Shown: positions 1 to 8,440 of the stretch, piece by piece
Position numbering within the stretch: the first letter of the stretch is position 1
Layout of the letters: every line of letters begins with the position of its first letter
Source: Kribbella capetownensis
Lineage (GTDB): Bacteria; Actinomycetota; Actinomycetes; Propionibacteriales; Kribbellaceae
Direction: 5' to 3'
Assembly (NCBI RefSeq): GCF_004331485.1
Contig: NZ_SJKD01000004.1
Coordinates: forward strand, 310,001-374,000
Length of the DNA: 64,000 nt
Made by a program: the position numbers and the translations under genes
Notes under the pieces: generated by a model
The model's database searches: none
What the model was told of the DNA's origin: nothing
What the model saw: the letters and a program-made list of their open reading frames with translations, nothing else

Positions 1-2546
1 CGCGGGGCAACGTGTCCGGTGGTACGCCGGCCGACTACACGACCACCTACGGCTACGATCCGGCCGGGAACCAGACAACCCAGACCGACAAGCTGGGCAA
101 GGTCACCACGCAGGCCTATGACCCCAGTAACAACGTCACCAGTGAACGCGACCCGCTCGGCAACACCACCAGCTACGCCTATGACGCGCTGCAGCGGTTG
201 ACTTCGGTCACCTCGCCGGTCGCCTCGGCCACGACGACCTACACCTATGACTCGGTCGGCAACCTGGCCGAGCGCAAGGACCCACGCGACGGCGTGACCA
301 AGTACGGCTACAACCCGCGCGGTGACCTGACGTCGGTCATCGACCCGCTGGATCGCAAGCAGACGTTCGGGTACGACGCCGAGGGCAACGTCACCGAGAT
401 CATCAAGGCCCGCGGCTACGCCTCTGGGGATCTGCCGGCCTACACGATCAGGCAGGCCTACGACCTGCGCGGCCTGCGGACCTCGCTGACCACCGCCTCG
501 ACGGCGGCGAACGCGACCTTCGGCTACGACGCCGACGGGTTGCTCAAGACCTACACCGACGTCACCGGCACCACGACCCTCACCCGAGACACCGCCGGAC
601 AACTCACCGGGGTGACGCAGCCGCAAGGCAACTACGGCTACACCTACACCCCGTACGGCGAGGTCCTGACCCGCACCCAGCCCGGCAGCGTCACCAGCAC
701 CTACGGCTACGACACCGACGGCCGCGCGACGACGCTGACCTCGGACGGGCAGACGACCGGCTTCGGCTACGACGCCGACAGCCACCTGACCTCCATCGTC
801 TACCCGGCCACCAGCGGCTACACCCAGACCCGGACCTACGACCGCACCGGCGACATCGCGGCCGTGGCGAACCAGAAGAGCGGAGCCACCACGCCGCTGA
901 GCCGCTACGACTACACCCGCGACGCCAACCACAACCCGACAGTCGTCAAACGGACCCGGGGCACCACGGTCTACAACGAGGCGTTCGAGTACGACGCCGC
1001 GAACCGGATCACCAAGAACTGCCTCGACGCCACCACCTGTACGGGTGCTGCGGCCTCCGTCGGGTACAGCTACGACGCGAGCGGTAACCGGCTGACCGAG
1101 GACCGGGCCGGCGTCACCAACCCCGGCACCACCGCCTACAGCTACGACGCTGCCAACCAGATCATCAACCGCACCGACCCCGGCGGCACGGTCACGCCGT
1201 ACAGCTACAACGCCGACGGGCAACTCGAGGGCAACCGCACCTGGGACGTCCTCGGCCGCATCACCACCGAAACCACCGGCACCCAGACCACCAGTTTCAC
1301 CTACGACGCGCTGGGGCTGCGGCGCACCGTCGCCAACACCGCCGGCACCAAGAAGCTGTCGTGGGACATCAACAACCCGATCCCGATGATCGGCGTCGAA
1401 ACCCGCACCGACGCAAGCCTCTGGCGCCACCGCTACGCCCCCGACGGCACCGCCGTCTACGTCGAACACCCCGCCAAGACCTACCCCCGCTCGCTCCTGT
1501 TCGGTGACGCCCTCGGCAGCATCACCGACGTACTCGACCAAACCGGCGGCGCCCGCTGGCGCTACGGCTACGAACCCTTCGGCGCCAAACGCACCACCGA
1601 AAAACTCAACACCACCGCCGAAGACCCCTCCCTCGGCTTCACCGGCGCCTACCTCGAACCCACCACCGGCAACTACCACGTCCGCGCCCGAGACCTCGAC
1701 CCCTCAGGCACCTTCCTCTCCCCAGACCCCCTCGCGCCGGACCTAGCTGACCCGTACGTCACCGCCTACGCCTACGCCAACCAACAACCAACCCTCCTCA
1801 CTGACCCCACCGGGTTGACGCCGAAGTCGTTGGGAGACTTCTGGGATGGCCTCAAGGCAGTTGGCAAGAAGCTCGGTGAAGTCGGCAGAACAGAGCCACA
1901 AACCCGAGGCCGGCAGATCGCTGTAGGAATAGGCGGCGGCGCGGCAAGCCTCGGTGATATTCGGCTTGGCGGCGGACAGACGGACCTATCTAGAAGCACG
2001 TACTACGGCTGGACGGCAGATCACCTCGGCGTCGACGGTACCGAAGGCGGCGCCATCCTCGGCGAACTCATCTTTGCCAGCATGCCCATCCCAGGCGCAG
2101 GAGCAGCCGGGGTGGGCACCGCCTGCAGAGCAGCTGAGCTGGCACGCCTAGGGCTGATGCCGACTGACGCCGCCAGGGCTCTGAAAATAGCCACCGAAGC
2201 TGCACGCTCCGGAGCGGGTGCGGACAACGTCGTAAATGGGCTGCGGCTTGCTCAGCAGTTGGCCCGAGAGTCGGCTTCGTCGGCCTTCACAGGCTCTGGT
2301 AAATTGAACCCCGGCGCGATCAGTGGCGCGAATCTGATCATTCCAGGCAACAAGTTAGGGAACAAAGCACTAATTCAACGGCTGACGGCCGATGGTAGCG
2401 ATATCGCGGACTGGGGTAAGTACACCTCTCGTACCTATCAGAGTCTATCTGGTAATTTCCAGGTTCATTTCTACATGAATCGGCGTACGGGAGCCGTCGA
2501 CTATGGATACGATTACAAGGTAATTTTTAATGGAGTTCCTCGATGA
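1..2546 (+). CDS. Rhs/YD-repeat polymorphic toxin, 5' end outside window
   Basis: The reading frame is open from the left edge (the frame holds RGNV before the first GTG at 12), so the gene is 5'-truncated and about 848 residues are visible. Residues ~1-450 (counted from GTG 12) are YD repeats (GYDxxGN, TYDxxG), which in this family build a hollow shell around a C-terminal toxin. The Rhs core ends with the hallmark DPTGL at ~598-602. Everything after it (603-844) is the variable tip, with a Gly/Ala-rich hydrophobic stretch near 680-700. The last ~70 residues (motifs SDIADWGKYT and DYKVIFNG) form a compact domain I cannot assign. The tip is AT-richer than the core. The stop codon overlaps the next start as ATGA, as expected for a toxin-immunity pair. 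Confidence 0.9.
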   Translation, partial: RGNVSGGTPADYTTTYGYDPAGNQTTQTDKLGKVTTQAYDPSNNVTSERDPLGNTTSYAYDALQRLTSVTSPVASATTTYTYDSVGNLAERKDPRDGVTKYGYNPRGDLTSVIDPLDRKQTFGYDAEGNVTEIIKARGYASGDLPAYTIRQAYDLRGLRTSLTTASTAANATFGYDADGLLKTYTDVTGTTTLTRDTAGQLTGVTQPQGNYGYTYTPYGEVLTRTQPGSVTSTYGYDTDGRATTLTSDGQTTGFGYDADSHLTSIVYPATSGYTQTRTYDRTGDIAAVANQKSGATTPLSRYDYTRDANHNPTVVKRTRGTTVYNEAFEYDAANRITKNCLDATTCTGAAASVGYSYDASGNRLTEDRAGVTNPGTTAYSYDAANQIINRTDPGGTVTPYSYNADGQLEGNRTWDVLGRITTETTGTQTTSFTYDALGLRRTVANTAGTKKLSWDINNPIPMIGVETRTDASLWRHRYAPDGTAVYVEHPAKTYPRSLLFGDALGSITDVLDQTGGARWRYGYEPFGAKRTTEKLNTTAEDPSLGFTGAYLEPTTGNYHVRARDLDPSGTFLSPDPLAPDLADPYVTAYAYANQQPTLLTDPTGLTPKSLGDFWDGLKAVGKKLGEVGRTEPQTRGRQIAVGIGGGAASLGDIRLGGGQTDLSRSTYYGWTADHLGVDGTEGGAILGELIFASMPIPGAGAAGVGTACRAAELARLGLMPTDAARALKIATEAARSGAGADNVVNGLRLAQQLARESASSAFTGSGKLNPGAISGANLIIPGNKLGNKALIQRLTADGSDIADWGKYTSRTYQSLSGNFQVHFYMNRRTGAVDYGYDYKVIFNGVPR

Positions 2547-2917
2547 GAGTTGTCTGTGTCGACGTACCCGTTCCCGTGATCGGGATGGAGGTGGAGTCGA
2601 GTCCTTGGGTCACCCTTGATCGTGAGTATGTTGTGCTTGCCATCTCGGCTGAGGCTGGTGGCCGAGTTCAACTGCAGTTGGTGACCGATGACAAGGACAC
2701 GCTGGGCTGGTTTGATGCGGGCTGCTTTGTTTGTGTGGAGGGCGATGTTCCATCAACTTGGGTTGTCCGGCTTGGAGAGAAGGGTCTCCTCGAGTTAGGT
2801 CCTGAGGCCTGGCTGGCACCTGGTTTTTGGGAGGCGTACTACGACGGTGATGCATCGGCTGCGGACGCAGTGGAGTCGCAATTGGCAGCGATCCTCGGTA
2901 CGGGAAGTCCAGGGTAA
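2543..2917 (+). CDS. Candidate immunity protein for the Rhs toxin
   Basis: This is a 124-residue acidic soluble protein with no recognisable family. It starts with an ATG that overlaps the Rhs stop codon (ATGA), with GGAG shortly upstream. It has no signal peptide or membrane segment. In Rhs and other polymorphic toxin systems, the small ORF directly behind the toxin tip encodes the cognate cytoplasmic immunity protein. Position and size are the only evidence for that role here. Its base composition is lower in GC than the Rhs core, matching the toxin tip and suggesting the two moved together. Confidence 0.6.
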   Translation: MRVVCVDVPVPVIGMEVESSPWVTLDREYVVLAISAEAGGRVQLQLVTDDKDTLGWFDAGCFVCVEGDVPSTWVVRLGEKGLLELGPEAWLAPGFWEAYYDGDASAADAVESQLAAILGTGSPG

Positions 2918-3611
2918 GACCGTATCTGTCGGGGCGACGTTTCCCCGACTGGCTCAAGGAAGGCGTCATCGGTGCCGGCGGCGGGCTTGCCAAGACGGGA
3001 GAGGAGTTCGGCGGGATTGGTGAGCTGAGGCAACTCGGCTGGCAACTCGCCACCGGAAAGAGCGAATCCGAGTGGTACTACCACTTCGCGGACAAGTACA
3101 CAGGCGTCGACGGCACCGAAACCGTCACCCGAGGCGCCGAGTTCGTCGCCCCCCTCCTCATCCCCGTCGGCGGCGAAATCGGCGCCGCCTGCCGACTCGC
3201 CAAACTCGGACCCTTCGGTCTCGACCTCGCAAAACTCGGCAGGCCACCCGCTTTGGCCACGAAGCCGCTGCCCGTAGGCTTCGCCGAAGACGCCGTGAGG
3301 ACGGCGTACCAAGGAATGAACAAGGGAGGTGGCCACGCGATTCGACATCTCCGCGAGGAAGGTTTGATCCCGAACTCTGGCAGCCTTGCGTCTCAAGTCA
3401 AGGTGTTTGAGGAACTCACCTCGCCAATACTACAGTCGCCAGCTAAGACGTTCGATTGGAATTTGGGTCAGATTGCCACACGAGCCTTCGCAGGGTCAGT
3501 CAATGGTCGGACGGTTGTCTATTTGTCGCCAAAGAAGGCGATTATCAGGGGAAGGTCCTCACCGCGATCGTTCCTGATCTCGGCCAGATGGCCGAATGGG
3601 GATTGAGATGA
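2851..3611 (+). pseudogene. Orphan Rhs C-terminal toxin cassette, frameshifted
   Basis: The frame from 2941 reads FPDWLKEGVIGAGGG and continues with YYHFADKYTGVDGTE and a Gly/Ala-rich segment ending in AACRLAKLG. These match the tip linker of the upstream Rhs protein (YYGWTADHLGVDGTE, then TACRAAELARLG). The frame opens after a stop at 2848-2850 but has no ATG or GTG before the toxin domain; the first candidate is TTG 3253. The domain runs HAIRHLREEGLIPNSGSL, then RTVVYLSPK at ~3510-3534. There the sense frame moves from frame 1 to frame 3, giving GDYQGKVLTAIVPDLGQ and ending at TGA 3609-3611, which overlaps the next ATG. This is therefore a displaced toxin module with a probable 1-nt deletion near 3535. 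The HAxRHL/YQGKV pattern recalls RNase-like polymorphic toxins, but that assignment is weak. Confidence 0.7.
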
Positions 3612-4069
3612 ATCAGTTACTTGAAGGAATTGGCTGGTTGCCTTCGAAGGTGATTCTGTCTCTGTTCGTCGTAGGTGCGGACGATGTCGTGAGGCGTCCG
3701 CCGGGCAGCGTGAATTTGGTGAATCCCATCGAAGTGAAGTCGTACTGTATGGAGGATCCGGATCGAGAGTTGGGTGATCGGGCGGTCTACGAGCATGATC
3801 TGATCTTCGATGCAGTCCCAGACGCACTGGAGACAGTCGTCACCGGATGGCTGGGGGCAGCGGTCGATGCGGGGGCCGAGGTTGCATGGTTCGGGTTTGA
3901 AGGATCCTTTCACTTCGACAATCTGCTTACCGGTGGTGTTGCCGGCGAATTGTACGGCGTTGCTGATGTCTCGGGAGTCGTAACGGCCCTGGATGATGAG
4001 CGCCGCAATAACGAAGCCTGGACTCGACAAGTGGAAGATTTCCGGATGCGACTACTGTCCGGCACATAA
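3608..4069 (+). CDS. Candidate immunity protein for the orphan toxin cassette
   Basis: This is a 153-residue acidic protein starting MNQLLEGIGW. ATG 3608 is chosen over in-frame ATG 3596 because it gives an ATGA overlap with the repaired toxin frame, the same arrangement as the upstream pair. No family is recognised; there is no signal peptide or transmembrane segment. The gene is intact although its toxin partner is broken. That fits selection to keep immunity against kin carrying the functional toxin. Base composition is lower in GC than the flanking genes. Confidence 0.6.
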   Translation: MNQLLEGIGWLPSKVILSLFVVGADDVVRRPPGSVNLVNPIEVKSYCMEDPDRELGDRAVYEHDLIFDAVPDALETVVTGWLGAAVDAGAEVAWFGFEGSFHFDNLLTGGVAGELYGVADVSGVVTALDDERRNNEAWTRQVEDFRMRLLSGT

Positions 4070-4088
4070 GAGCACCATGGAGCGGCCC

Positions 4089-4116
4089 CGCTTGGAGCGG
4101 TGCGCCGCTCCAAGCG
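4089..4116. terminator. Bidirectional terminator hairpin
   Basis: A perfect 12-bp stem (CGCTTGGAGCGG / CCGCTCCAAGCG) encloses a TGCG loop. It lies between the convergent immunity gene and the LAL regulator gene. There is no long U tract, which is usual for high-GC actinobacteria. Confidence 0.75.
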
Positions 4117-4151
4117 CGTCGAGTCGCGAGCTTGAGTGCCTGAGGGAGTGA

Positions 4152-6902
4152 CTAGCCGGTCAAGGGGTTGGGGGTGGGGCGGAGTTGGCGGCGGGAGGTT
4201 ATGCCTAGTTTGGTGAAGACTTTGCGGAGGTGCCATTCGACGGTGTGCTGGCTGAGGAAGAGCTTGGCGCCGATCTCGGCGTTGGTGAGGCCGGTGCCGG
4301 CCAAGTCGGCGATGTGTGCCTCCTGCGCGGTCAGGCCGTCGCGCGCGCGTTGCGTCACTCCGTTGACGACCTCGCCGGTGGCCGCTAGCTCGCTGCGCGT
4401 CCGTTCGACGAAGACGTCGGCGCCGGCTGCGGTGAACATCTCGTACGCCGTCCGGAGTTGCGTGCGAGCGTCCTGGCGACGGCCCTCCCGGCGCAGCCAT
4501 TCGCCGTACAGCAGATGGGTCCGAGCGAGATCCACCCGGGCGCGCGTCCGGCCGAGGAGTGCGATGGCCTCCTCATAGTCGGACTCTGGTTCTTTGGCCA
4601 TCACGGCGCGCGAGCGGGCGAGCAGACCGAGGGCCCAGTTGGTGCCGCTGGCTCGCGCCATCTCGGACAGCCGGTCGAAAGCGTCCGAGGCCAGGTCGGC
4701 CCGGTTGCACCGCATGGCGGATTCGATCAGCTCCGGCAGGGCCCAGTTGGCGACGCCGAGGTCCTTCGGATCCTCGGTGGCGGCCCGGGCGAACTCGAGC
4801 GCCTCCGGGTAGCGCGCGAGTCCGTTCATCAGGAACGAGCCGACCCACTGCGTGAAGGACATCCCGCCGCCTTCGCCGCGTGCCCTGACATCCTCCAGAC
4901 TCGCCGCGATCAGCGGGGTGGCCCTGGCGACATCACCTCGCCACACCGTCAGGCCGAGCGTGCCGTACGGCGCCAGGCCGAGTCCGGTCGCGTCGGAGAT
5001 CGTCCGGATCTCGGCCACGAGCGACGTGGCCGCCGCGAACTGCCCGGCGAACAGATGCAGGAACACTCGCGAGTTCAGCACCAGCGGGAGCCCGGCGAGA
5101 TCGCCGAACTCGCGGGCGATCCGGATGTGCCGGGCGGTCAGTACATCCCAGTACTCGTCGTCCCAAAGAACCACCGCATAACGCGCAGCCAGCCACAGCC
5201 AGCGCAGATCGGCCGGCTCGGCGAGTTGTTCGTCGGCGAACGCGCGGAGCGCCTCCCGAGCCAGCGGGAACGCCGCCGTGTACCCGTCAGTGAACATGGC
5301 CGCCTCGGTCTCCAGCAGCAGGTCGTGCTTGCGGCGGGTCGTCGGCGGCGGTGCTGTGCGAGCGGCCTGCGACACAGCGGCCTGGACGGAGTCCGGGACG
5401 AGGCGGCCGGCGAACATCGCTGCCATCATCGCGTCGAGGTAGGTGTCGCGGGCGAGATCGGCGTCCAGCGGCTCGATGCGCCGGGCCGCGTCAAGGAGCA
5501 GATGGACCGAGTCCGCGGTGTGACCGGAGGCGAACCCGATCTGTGCCCGGAGCAGGTTCACCTGAGCAGAGTGGAGCGCGCTGACCGAGACCTCGTCGGC
5601 GGTGACGAGCAGCTTCAGCGCCGTCTCGAACGCGCCTGCCCCGAGGGTGACCTGGGCCGCGGTGACGGCGCGTTGCGCGCGCAGGGCCGGGTCCGGAGTC
5701 AGCTCGGTCGCTCGCTGCAGGAACGCGGCCGTGGCCGCAACACCGCCGCGACGCTGGGCCCGATCGGCGGAGCTGATGAGTTCAAGTGCGATGTCCTCGT
5801 CGGGGCCGTCCGCTCCGTTGGCGCGGTGCCAGGCGCGGCGGTCGGGATCGTAGCCAGGGTCGATCGCCGCCGCGATGGCCTGGTGGACCTCGCGACGATC
5901 GGCCGAGGTCGCCGCCCGGTACGACGCCGATCGCACCAACGGATGCCGGAACCGCACCCGGCGACCGATCTCGAACAGCCCGGCCGTCTCGGCCGGCCCA
6001 GCAGCACTCACCGGGATCCCGAGAATCCCGAGCGCCCGGAGCAACAGCGGTACGTCGCCGACCGGCTCGGCTGCCGCGGTGAGGAGCAGCTTCTGCGTCT
6101 CCGGCGGAAGCGCCCGCAGCCGCTGGGCGAAGTTCTGCTCGATCTGACTCGCGAGCGGCCGGGCGTCCGGGCGCTCGAACCCACCGGCCAGTTCGGCAGC
6201 TGTCAGTCCGTGCGGCAGCTCCAACAGCGCCAGCGGGTTGCCGCGGGTCTCCGCCACGATCCGGTCCCGGACATGCTCGTCCAGCCGTCCCGGCACCACG
6301 GAGTCGAGGAGCGCGCCGGCCTCGGGATCAGAGAGTCGCCCGACGACCAACTCCGGGAGACCTCGCCATTCAGGACCGGTGACGGGCTCGCGGACGGCGA
6401 ACACCAGCCCGATGCGATCCGCGAACAGCCGGCGACCGACGAAGGTGAGCGCCTGCGCCGAGGCTTGGTCGAGCCACTGTGCGTCGTCGATCACGCACAG
6501 AAGTGGCTTCTGGTCGGAGGCCTCGGCCAGCAGGCTCAGCGCCGCCGCACTGACCAGAAACCGGTCCGGTGGGCCACCTGCCTCGAGGCCGAACGCGACG
6601 GCGAGCGCCTCGCGTTGCGGCCGGGGCAGCTGATCGACGTGGTCCATCAGCGGCAGGCACAACTGGTGCAGACCGGCGAACGGAAGCTCCATCTCGGCCT
6701 CGACGCCCGCAGCCCGGGCCACCCGGCAGTCACCGGCGTGGCCGGCCAGGTAGTCGAGCAGTGCGGACTTCCCGATGCCCGCCTCGCCCCGGACGACCAG
6801 GACCTGGCCCTGACCGGAACGCACGCCGGACACCACCCGATCCAGTTGGGCACACTCAGCCCGCCGCCCGCGCAGCTCCTGTGCGGCCCCGCCGATCGTC
6901 AC
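4152..6902 (-). CDS. LuxR-family AAA (LAL) transcriptional regulator
   Basis: This 916-residue protein has the LAL architecture. An N-terminal ATPase carries Walker A GEAGIGKS at ~39-46 and a Walker B-like LLCVIDDAQW near 140. A long helical (TPR-like) middle follows. A C-terminal LuxR HTH (~840-900) carries LTAQEAHIADLAGTGLTNAE and HTVEWHLRKVFTKLG. Such proteins are large signal-responsive activators, often of carbohydrate or secondary-metabolite genes. No target is evident here: the next gene upstream is an ECF sigma factor on the same strand, 96 bp away, and an operon is possible. The ligand is unknown. Confidence 0.9.
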   Translation of the reverse strand: MTIGGAAQELRGRRAECAQLDRVVSGVRSGQGQVLVVRGEAGIGKSALLDYLAGHAGDCRVARAAGVEAEMELPFAGLHQLCLPLMDHVDQLPRPQREALAVAFGLEAGGPPDRFLVSAAALSLLAEASDQKPLLCVIDDAQWLDQASAQALTFVGRRLFADRIGLVFAVREPVTGPEWRGLPELVVGRLSDPEAGALLDSVVPGRLDEHVRDRIVAETRGNPLALLELPHGLTAAELAGGFERPDARPLASQIEQNFAQRLRALPPETQKLLLTAAAEPVGDVPLLLRALGILGIPVSAAGPAETAGLFEIGRRVRFRHPLVRSASYRAATSADRREVHQAIAAAIDPGYDPDRRAWHRANGADGPDEDIALELISSADRAQRRGGVAATAAFLQRATELTPDPALRAQRAVTAAQVTLGAGAFETALKLLVTADEVSVSALHSAQVNLLRAQIGFASGHTADSVHLLLDAARRIEPLDADLARDTYLDAMMAAMFAGRLVPDSVQAAVSQAARTAPPPTTRRKHDLLLETEAAMFTDGYTAAFPLAREALRAFADEQLAEPADLRWLWLAARYAVVLWDDEYWDVLTARHIRIAREFGDLAGLPLVLNSRVFLHLFAGQFAAATSLVAEIRTISDATGLGLAPYGTLGLTVWRGDVARATPLIAASLEDVRARGEGGGMSFTQWVGSFLMNGLARYPEALEFARAATEDPKDLGVANWALPELIESAMRCNRADLASDAFDRLSEMARASGTNWALGLLARSRAVMAKEPESDYEEAIALLGRTRARVDLARTHLLYGEWLRREGRRQDARTQLRTAYEMFTAAGADVFVERTRSELAATGEVVNGVTQRARDGLTAQEAHIADLAGTGLTNAEIGAKLFLSQHTVEWHLRKVFTKLGITSRRQLRPTPNPLTG

Positions 6903-6998
6903 GAATCACCACCCCTCACCTGAGGCTAGTGCCCTGCGCCGATCGATGACAGCGAACCCCGTGGATGTCTCAGATCCGCGATCTGCTGGGGATTTGCA

Positions 6999-7628
6999 TC
7001 AACTTGCCTGCGCGGCGAGGTCCGCGGTGAGGAGTTGTTCGAGGCCGGTCAGCTCGCCGGCGCTGGACGCCGACGCCAGGGCACGACGGAGCCGATCGTG
7101 TGCCGCCGGGGCGACCGGATGACGGCGGTCCGACGACAACCGGTCGCGGGCCCGCTTCACCAGTTGCCTGGCGTTCGGCGCACCGATGTGCAGCGTGTCG
7201 GCGATCTCGCGGTACGGGTACTCGAAGCCCTCCCGGAGTACATAGGTGGCGCGTTCCGCGGGTGACAGTCGCTCCAGCAGGAGTCGTACGGCGTGGTCGA
7301 CGGCCTCCTGGCGTTCGATCACCGCGTGCGGATCGGCACCACCCTCTGCGCTCTCCTCGGACAGCCATGGGGCGACGTACGTCTCGTGCCGGTGCCGCGC
7401 GGACTGGACGACGTTGATGGCGAGCCGGCAGGTCGCGGTGGCGAGGAACGCCGCTGGGTCGGCGACGGCGGCCCGGTCGGTGCGCTGCCAGCGCAGCCAG
7501 ACGTCCTGGACGAGGTCCTCGGCCTCGTGCACGTCGCCGACGATCCGGTACGCGATCCGGAACAGCCGTGGGCGGAGCCGGACGAAGTCCGACACCGCTT
7601 GATCGAGAGTGGCGGTCTGCGTACTCAC
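6999..7628 (-). CDS. ECF sigma factor, SigJ/ECF41-like, shortened C-terminus
   Basis: This is a 209-residue sigma-70-family protein with a GTG start. Region 2 reads EAEDLVQDVWLRW and region 4 reads LSPAERATYVLREGFEYPYR followed by a helix-turn-helix. ECF41/SigJ proteins normally carry a ~120-residue SnoaL-like C-terminal domain that controls activity. Here the protein stops just after the linker (AGELTGLEQLLTADL), where that domain would begin, so the regulatory extension is missing. It is divergently transcribed from a GNAT acetyltransferase. No anti-sigma gene is adjacent, consistent with ECF41 biology. Confidence 0.85.
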   Translation of the reverse strand: MSTQTATLDQAVSDFVRLRPRLFRIAYRIVGDVHEAEDLVQDVWLRWQRTDRAAVADPAAFLATATCRLAINVVQSARHRHETYVAPWLSEESAEGGADPHAVIERQEAVDHAVRLLLERLSPAERATYVLREGFEYPYREIADTLHIGAPNARQLVKRARDRLSSDRRHPVAPAAHDRLRRALASASSAGELTGLEQLLTADLAAQAS

Positions 7629-7746
7629 GTCAGAGGGCTCCTTCAGTCGTCGCTGGGGGCTTGCGAAGGACTCCTGACACCGTCCCCGAAGGACCGTGGC
7701 GGGCGCGCCCTGGAAGTCCGTGGTCGAGCCCGTGGTCTCCGTGGGG

Positions 7747-7773
7747 TGTCACGGGTGCGAACCTTGTGCGGTC
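7747..7773 (+). promoter_or_regulatory. Tentative ECF41-type promoter
   Basis: TGTCAC at 7747-7752 is followed after 16 nt by CGGTC, 40 bp before the GNAT start. ECF41 sigma factors are known to favour a TGTCACA -35 and a CGTC -10. The -10 match is imperfect, so this is only a candidate. Confidence 0.3.
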
Positions 7774-7813
7774 AGAGAAGTGCCGACTGGTTCCTTGAGC
7801 CCAGGAGCGTGAG

Positions 7814-8362
7814 ATGAAGCCGACGATCGAGACCAACCGACTGGTCATCAGGCCGTGGCGCGACGCGGATGTGCCGGACGCGTTGGTCATCTACGGCGAC
7901 GAGGAGGTGACCCGCTGGTTGACACCGGCGATGAGCCGGATTCCGGACGAGTCGGCCATGCGGGAGGTGCTGCACGACTGGGCGGCCCAGGACGTGGCAC
8001 CGGCCAGTCACTGGGCGGTCGAACTGCGTGAGTCCGGGCGGGTCATCGGCGGAGTGGCTCTGCTCCGGCTGGAGCCATGGCAGGACCTCGAGGTCGGCTG
8101 GCAGCTCGCCCGTACGGCGTGGGGTCACGGCTACGCCTCGGAGGCAGGGGAGGCGGTGGCGCGGTGGTCGATGCACAAGGCGGACGTCGAGGAGCTGTTC
8201 GCCCTGGTCAATCCGAAGAACGCCCGCGCCGCGGCGACGGCCGAGCGGGTCGGCATGGAGGCGATCGGCGAGACGGATCAGTACCACCACCAGCGGCTGA
8301 ACCTGTACCGCCTGCGCCACGACGATCTGGCCTACCGCGACGACGAGTCCCCGGCGGTGTGA
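7814..8362 (+). CDS. GNAT N-acetyltransferase, RimJ/RimL type
   Basis: This 182-residue protein has the GNAT layout: the N-terminal strand TNRLVIRPWRDADVPD, a central motif LEVGWQLARTAWGHGYASEA (acetyl-CoA pyrophosphate loop region), then NPKNARAAATAERVGME. The Q/RxxGxG-like loop reads RTAWGHGYA. RimJ/RimL-type enzymes acetylate protein N-termini or small amines; the substrate is not predictable here. It stands alone, divergent from the ECF sigma factor gene across 185 bp. Confidence 0.85.
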   Translation: MKPTIETNRLVIRPWRDADVPDALVIYGDEEVTRWLTPAMSRIPDESAMREVLHDWAAQDVAPASHWAVELRESGRVIGGVALLRLEPWQDLEVGWQLARTAWGHGYASEAGEAVARWSMHKADVEELFALVNPKNARAAATAERVGMEAIGETDQYHHQRLNLYRLRHDDLAYRDDESPAV

Positions 8363-8440
8363 CTGAGCAGACAGTCACAGATCGGTGCCCCGCGTGGTCC
8401 TAGCTGGTGAGACCACCGCCTGCAACGCGAGGAGATTCCG

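Noticed and set aside
4458..6923. 821-residue plus-strand open frame opposite the LAL regulator
   Set aside because: Arg/Gly/Pro-rich, with no motifs. The minus strand has clear ATPase and LuxR HTH motifs; high GC produces long antisense frames.
6971..6985. CAGATC-CGC-GATCTG palindrome after the ECF sigma gene
   Set aside because: It is short, stands alone, and could be a weak terminator or chance. There was not enough support to list it as a site.
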